Shown: in pieces, positions 60,976 to 64,000 of the stretch
Layout: the number at the start of each line of letters is the position of its first letter
Position numbering within the stretch: the first letter of the stretch is position 1
NCBI GenBank assembly: GCA_025559845.1
Contig: CP048469.1
Coordinates: 1,736,001-1,800,000 of the forward strand
Length of the DNA stretch: 64,000 bases
Direction of reading: 5' to 3'
Origin: Agrobacterium tumefaciens
GTDB lineage: Bacteria; Pseudomonadota; Alphaproteobacteria; Rhizobiales; Rhizobiaceae
Program-made: the position numbers and the translations under genes
Notes under the pieces: generated by a model
Told to the model about the DNA's origin: nothing
Databases searched by the model: none
What the model saw: only the letters and a program-made list of their open reading frames with translations

Positions 60976-62231
60976 GCCACCGCCCTCACCTGCCCATTGT
61001 CATTGGCTGCAGTCCGCCCATACCAGCCGTCGACCATCTGCGGCGACATCGTGAGGCGCGACACCTCGCCGTGTTCCGCCGAGTATGTGATGACCTTCGC
61101 AGATCTGCCCGATAGCCATCCTCCATTCGCAGCATAGGCGTCTGGCGCGGCCAGCGTCTCGTGCCGCTCAACCTTCATGAGGTTGGTTGTCTTGAGCTCG
61201 TCAGAGTGCAGGTGCCCAAGGTGGGCATAAGAGAACTGCGTGCGTCCGTATACGTCACGGAACTTGCCTGCGAACACAGAATCGACGTTGCCGACGTTTC
61301 TGCGGTGACCGTGATGAATAAAGAGCGACGTCTTGCCGTGCTCGACGACATAGTAAGTGCTGGCCGAACTATCGACCGTCACACGCGGCTCGTCTTCGTA
61401 GAACGCAGCGAACATCTCACGCAGCCAAGCGCCGCTGGCCGGGTCGTGGTTGGCGTCTGCCATGATGATGTGCACGCGTTCGTGCTTCTCGAGCATCATG
61501 CGCACGATGCGGCGCAACGTCCGGATGATGACGCGCACGACCTTGGGAAATCGCGAATCCGCATCGAGGATATGCCCGCTCGTCGGCGTCTTGCTTTCCA
61601 TGCCATCGTAGTGCGCTAGGTCGCCCATCTGCGCCAGAACACCGGTGCGAGCCGCTGGCGCCAGTTCGATTGCCGCCGCGAACCAGTCAGTCAGAAGTGC
61701 TTCGGCGATCGGTAGGTCGTAATCCGCGCCGGTTTCCTCTCTCCATGAAAGCGCACCGAAGTGAGCGTCGGTCACAGCATAGAAGTTGAGAAGGTCGGCA
61801 TGTGTTTTCTGTGGGCGCGCAACAGGCTCCGCGCGCGGCAGATCCTCCTTAAACGCCTCTACCGCAGCACGCATCGCGGCGTCGCGGGCCACGGCATCCA
61901 CCGCCGTCTTCTGCCACTGCTGGATAACGCGACCCTCAGCATCGACGAGCGCAGACACGCCTTTGACCACGTGACCAGTCGGCACTGCGAACTTCTCGCC
62001 GCGCTCCTGCGTCTGTTGGATGAATGTTCCGCTCGGCGTGTTGCTGATTTTGCTGATACGGAATCCAGGCAGGACCGGCTCAGTGCCTAAAAGGCCAGCC
62101 TCAGCGGCTCGGCGCAAGCTTTCGGAGAGCGCAGACTTCTTGACGCCGAGCGCTACGGCAGCGGCTTTCAGCGTGCCGTGCTTTTTGTAGGCTTCGGCTC
62201 TTCGGCGTAGTTCTTCTGTGGGTAGAGGCAT
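60972..62231 (-). CDS. HTH plus calcineurin-like metallophosphoesterase
   Basis: The 419-residue product has an N-terminal helix-turn-helix (about 8-48, GTLKAAAVALGVKKSALSESLRRA) and a C-terminal calcineurin-like phosphoesterase (about 148-380). The metal-binding motifs are complete: TDAHFG (Asp155, His157), GDLAHYDG (Asp204), ADANHDP (Asn261, His262), then HHGH and GHLH near 311-340. GAGGAG precedes the ATG at 62231; the longer frame upstream is not conserved. Such HTH-phosphoesterases occur in Rhizobiales phages, often beside terminase or nuclease genes. A nucleic-acid phosphoesterase is plausible, but the substrate is unknown. Confidence 0.85.
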   Translation of the reverse strand: MPLPTEELRRRAEAYKKHGTLKAAAVALGVKKSALSESLRRAAEAGLLGTEPVLPGFRISKISNTPSGTFIQQTQERGEKFAVPTGHVVKGVSALVDAEGRVIQQWQKTAVDAVARDAAMRAAVEAFKEDLPRAEPVARPQKTHADLLNFYAVTDAHFGALSWREETGADYDLPIAEALLTDWFAAAIELAPAARTGVLAQMGDLAHYDGMESKTPTSGHILDADSRFPKVVRVIIRTLRRIVRMMLEKHERVHIIMADANHDPASGAWLREMFAAFYEDEPRVTVDSSASTYYVVEHGKTSLFIHHGHRRNVGNVDSVFAGKFRDVYGRTQFSYAHLGHLHSDELKTTNLMKVERHETLAAPDAYAANGGWLSGRSAKVITYSAEHGEVSRLTMSPQMVDGWYGRTAANDNGQVRAVA

Positions 62232-62283
62232 GCAGTCTCCTCGATGTGGTGGTTGAGGCCGTTTGGTGGGCGGCCGTTTGTTT

Positions 62284-62523
62284 TTAGCGATATGGAATTG
62301 GGCCGTTTTCACTGGGATAAGCGGTTTTCCCGAGGACCCAGAATCCGAGGAACCATTGCAGCTTGAAAGAAACCCCATACCAACGCGCAATTTCGTGGTC
62401 GGCGTAATCGTTCCGCCCTTCTGTGGTACTCCCCTTAGAAAGGAGAGTACCGGTGTATGCGCGAATCTTCGTGGGATTGTCGGGCTCCCCATTGTGAATT
62501 CGAAGGCCTAGGAAACTCTTCAC
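62284..62523 (-). CDS. Small hypothetical phage protein, 79 residues
   Basis: The start overlaps the stop of the protease gene by four bases (ATGA), which supports translation. The product has a hydrophobic WFLGFWVLG patch near the C-terminal half and otherwise no motif I recognise. It lies upstream of the phosphoesterase gene. It may also be a spurious frame; the overlap is the main support. Confidence 0.45.
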   Translation of the reverse strand: MKSFLGLRIHNGEPDNPTKIRAYTGTLLSKGSTTEGRNDYADHEIARWYGVSFKLQWFLGFWVLGKTAYPSENGPIPYR

Positions 62524-63188
62524 CCCACCCTCCCCAGCAACTCACAAACCGCAGTCGAAGGCACAACAAAGCCATAGCCAACGAGAGAACCAGAGAAGCC
62601 AACGGGAGCGGCCATAACGCCGACGGTAATGCCGATGAGGTCGCCGCCATCGGAATACACCGGCCCACCTGATTGCCCCATCACAGTCGTGATGTCTGTC
62701 ACATAGACGGACTTCCACGGACCTGTTTCGCGGGGATCGCCGGCGATCTTGCCGTAGGCAGCAACGAATTCGATTTTCAGGGGATTGCCGTAAGCAACGA
62801 TAGGATCGCCCGCCTTCACAGCGCGGCAGGCCAGCTTTGCGGCGCCAAGCCCCGCCGACGACGTGCGCAGCAGTGCAATGTCGTACGCTTTATTGATCCA
62901 GAGGACATCGGCCTTGCGGTTCTCACCGCCCTTGGCTTTCACCTGGACTTCCTTCGCATCGCCGACGACGTGCGCAGCAGTGACGATAAAGCCATCTCCG
63001 ATATGAACGCCGGAGCCGTGGCCGCTTGCTGGGAAAATTTTGACAGTGGCGCTCTCGGTGGCTGGCAATGCCGGTGGAGGAAGGAGCGCATAGGCGGCCG
63101 CAGAGGTCGCGGCGACCACGAGGAATAAAACAACGAGGAATGCTGTCGACGAACGCCGCAGCGAGGCACGCAGGAATCTTCTGAGCAT
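62520..63188 (-). CDS. Membrane-anchored trypsin-like serine protease
   Basis: The 222-residue product has a basic N-terminus (MLRRFLRASLRR) and a membrane segment (about 16-35), then a chymotrypsin-fold domain (about 48-222). The triad is intact: His73 (VTAAHVVG), Asp103 (AYDIALL), Ser173 (GQSGGPVYS). It resembles the Do-like/trypsin-2 type without PDZ domains. GAGGGG precedes the ATG at 63188. An anchored trypsin-like protease is unusual in a phage early region; roles in superinfection exclusion or regulated proteolysis are only guesses. Confidence 0.85.
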   Translation of the reverse strand: MLRRFLRASLRRSSTAFLVVLFLVVAATSAAAYALLPPPALPATESATVKIFPASGHGSGVHIGDGFIVTAAHVVGDAKEVQVKAKGGENRKADVLWINKAYDIALLRTSSAGLGAAKLACRAVKAGDPIVAYGNPLKIEFVAAYGKIAGDPRETGPWKSVYVTDITTVMGQSGGPVYSDGGDLIGITVGVMAAPVGFSGSLVGYGFVVPSTAVCELLGRVG

Positions 63189-63269
63189 GATTATCCCCTC
63201 TTTCTGGCGACCGTGCGCCAATGTGGTGGTTTCGGCTGGTTGCCGAGCGGCTGGTGAGGCCGACAATCA

Positions 63270-63294
63270 AGCTATACTGTTTTTACAAATTTGT
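63270..63294 (-). promoter_or_regulatory. Leftward promoter and operator of the protease gene
   Basis: On the minus strand, TTGACA (63296-63291) and TATAGC (63275-63270) form a -35/-10 pair with a short 15-bp spacer. The palindrome ACAAATTTGT (63285-63294) overlaps the spacer and is a candidate repressor site. Confidence 0.5.
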
Positions 63295-63323
63295 CAAGGT
63301 TGCGCTTTGCGCGCCATAATCAA

Positions 63324-63351
63324 TTGACACCGCGCGCAAACGGAACATAAT
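63324..63351 (+). promoter_or_regulatory. Rightward promoter of the small-gene cluster
   Basis: TTGACA (63324-63329) and CATAAT (63346-63351) are spaced by 16 bp. The -10 ends seven bases before the first gene's ATG (63358), so the transcript may be leaderless or use a very short leader. Confidence 0.6.
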
Positions 63352-63357
63352 AAGAAC

Positions 63358-63525
63358 ATGAATACTTACCGTTTTCAGGCTGGAAGATCGGTCGTCACCG
63401 TACAGGCAACCACAGAAAAAGAAGCGGCGGCAAAGGCAAGTGAAAAACTCACCCACCTTGCCGCCAAGTTTTTCGTGCGCCCGCCTGCTGATGGCTGGAC
63501 ATTACAACAAATAGAGGCGCCATGA
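63358..63525 (+). CDS. Small hypothetical phage protein, 55 residues
   Basis: The ATG at 63358 starts a 55-residue product (MNTYRFQAGRSVVTVQATTEK onward) with a beta-rich N-terminus and a helical middle (EKEAAAKASEKLTHLAAKF). The pattern resembles small rhizobial phage proteins. It overlaps the next gene by four bases. There is almost no leader between the promoter and its ATG. Confidence 0.65.
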   Translation: MNTYRFQAGRSVVTVQATTEKEAAAKASEKLTHLAAKFFVRPPADGWTLQQIEAP

Positions 63526-63683
63526 CCGACCAAAAGACGAAATCAGGCGACGGTGTTCTCGATCAGCACTGGTGCGAGCATCCGAGCTGCAAGCAATGGG
63601 GCGGCTTTGGTTTCAGCCGAAGCAAGGCCGAGAAATCGACCTGGCATTGCTGGGAACACTATCCACACAAAGACGTGCCGTAG
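63522..63683 (+). CDS. Small zinc-finger-like phage protein, 53 residues
   Basis: The product contains WCEHPSCKQWGGFGFSRSKAEKSTWHCWEH, a likely metal-binding arrangement with three cysteines and two histidines, found in small proteins of Rhizobiaceae phages. The start overlaps the upstream stop (ATGA), and its own TAG is followed immediately by a GTG start (TAGTG). A nucleic-acid-binding role is possible but not shown. Confidence 0.7.
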   Translation: MTDQKTKSGDGVLDQHWCEHPSCKQWGGFGFSRSKAEKSTWHCWEHYPHKDVP

Positions 63684-63976
63684 TGACATACCAGCCGAAA
63701 CATCGCTGGAAGCGTACCCAGATAGACCAGAGAGACCCACCGACAGATTACGACTGGACGGGGTACGATGGGAAAGACGCTATAGGGCGAGCTCGGAAAG
63801 AGATGCATGGCCCGACGAAGGGCAAGTGGCATTGGGCTGGATGGTTCCCAGATGGGTTCAGGGGTAGGCCACCAACGCCGAACGCTGGCTACGCCCCTAC
63901 CTGCCGAGAGGCGATGCAGAAGTGTGAGGAATATTGGGGGCGGGTGAGGGAGGCAATTGAGGGAGGCCAACTATGA
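63683..63976 (+). CDS. Hypothetical phage protein, 97 residues
   Basis: The GTG at 63683 overlaps the upstream stop (TAGTG). The product has several tryptophans and aromatics (DYDWTGYDGKDAIGR, KWHWAGWFPDG) and ends YAPTCREAMQKCEEYWGRVRE, with two cysteines. No family is recognised. Its stop overlaps the next start by four bases. The longer frame starting upstream lacks support. Confidence 0.65.
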   Translation: MTYQPKHRWKRTQIDQRDPPTDYDWTGYDGKDAIGRARKEMHGPTKGKWHWAGWFPDGFRGRPPTPNAGYAPTCREAMQKCEEYWGRVREAIEGGQL

Positions 63977-64000
63977 CATCGCAACTGACAAGACAAAAGC
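63973..64000 (+). CDS. Partial gene at the right edge
   Basis: An ATG overlapping the previous stop (ATGA) begins a reading frame (MTSQLTRQK) that runs off the window. Only nine residues are visible, so nothing can be said about function beyond its membership in the rightward small-gene cluster. Confidence 0.5.

Larger units (their letters stand above)
57260..64000. mobile_element. Left end of a prophage or integrative element
   Basis: Right of the tRNA-Arg fragment the gene style changes: small genes packed with ATGA overlaps, alternating strand blocks that meet tail-to-tail with 4-bp overlaps, and phage-type products (DUF5664 dNTP pyrophosphohydrolase, HD phosphohydrolase, HTH-metallophosphoesterase). 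No core housekeeping gene appears. No integrase, terminase or structural gene is in the visible 6.7 kb; these must lie to the right. Whether it is an intact temperate phage or a remnant cannot be judged here. Confidence 0.82.

Overview
The window looks like the main chromosome of a Rhizobiaceae bacterium, most likely Agrobacterium or a close Rhizobium relative. The evidence is the gene content and order: thrS, yidD, folE-hisI, glnB-glnA, mfd-sdhE-recG, glmU-glmS, a phosphatidylcholine synthase, IalB, DUF1127, DUF982 and DUF1489 proteins, together with high GC, alphaproteobacterial-style Shine-Dalgarno starts and a sigma-54 promoter in front of glnB. No database search was possible, so family names rest on motif recognition.

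Bases 1-57,259 are ordinary chromosome. 1-15 kb holds translation and cofactor genes (thrS, an IscU-like scaffold with yidD, folE, hisI), a patatin, a CBS protein, a rhomboid protease, c-di-GMP and PAS sensor proteins, a LapG-like protease and serine deaminase. 15-20 kb holds a one-carbon pair (formyltransferase-like and MTHFR-like), a LysR regulator divergent from a DUF1127 gene, and a GlxA-type AraC regulator. 20-26 kb holds NAD(P)HX repair, the glnB-glnA nitrogen operon, hspQ and ialB. 26-41 kb holds an orphan peptide-binding protein, an FrnE thioredoxin-fold protein, DMT transporters, mfd/sdhE, recG and the glmU-glmS cell-wall precursor genes. 41-47 kb is a complete BMP-type (nucleoside-like) ABC importer with a FadR-type regulator just downstream. 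47-57 kb holds pcs, a UbiH-like monooxygenase, an AEC carrier, ccdA, tRNA-Lys(UUU), a GT25 glycosyltransferase, an M15 lipoprotein, glyoxalase I, a double cold-shock protein and a GT21-like glycosyltransferase.

At 57,260-57,306 there is an isolated 3' half of a tRNA-Arg(UCU) gene with no 5' half beside it. This is the expected att scar of an element integrated into the tRNA, and everything to its right reads as the left end of a prophage that continues past the window. A leftward cluster of small genes with ATGA overlaps (60,596 to 58,235) encodes a Tad2/DUF2829-like plus HD-phosphohydrolase fusion, several unknowns and a DUF5664 (MazZ-like) dNTP pyrophosphohydrolase. Next come an HTH-metallophosphoesterase and a membrane-anchored trypsin-like protease. 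A rightward run of small genes starts at 63,358 from a divergent promoter region. No integrase, repressor, structural or purZ-like gene lies inside the window.

Features found by reading the sequence directly include a 33-residue membrane protein (13,421-13,522), an entericidin-type lipoprotein (15,138-15,299), a candidate small RNA (about 8,386-8,495), a LysR T-N11-A box, and a fourfold helically phased TTCATC array (55,364-55,403).
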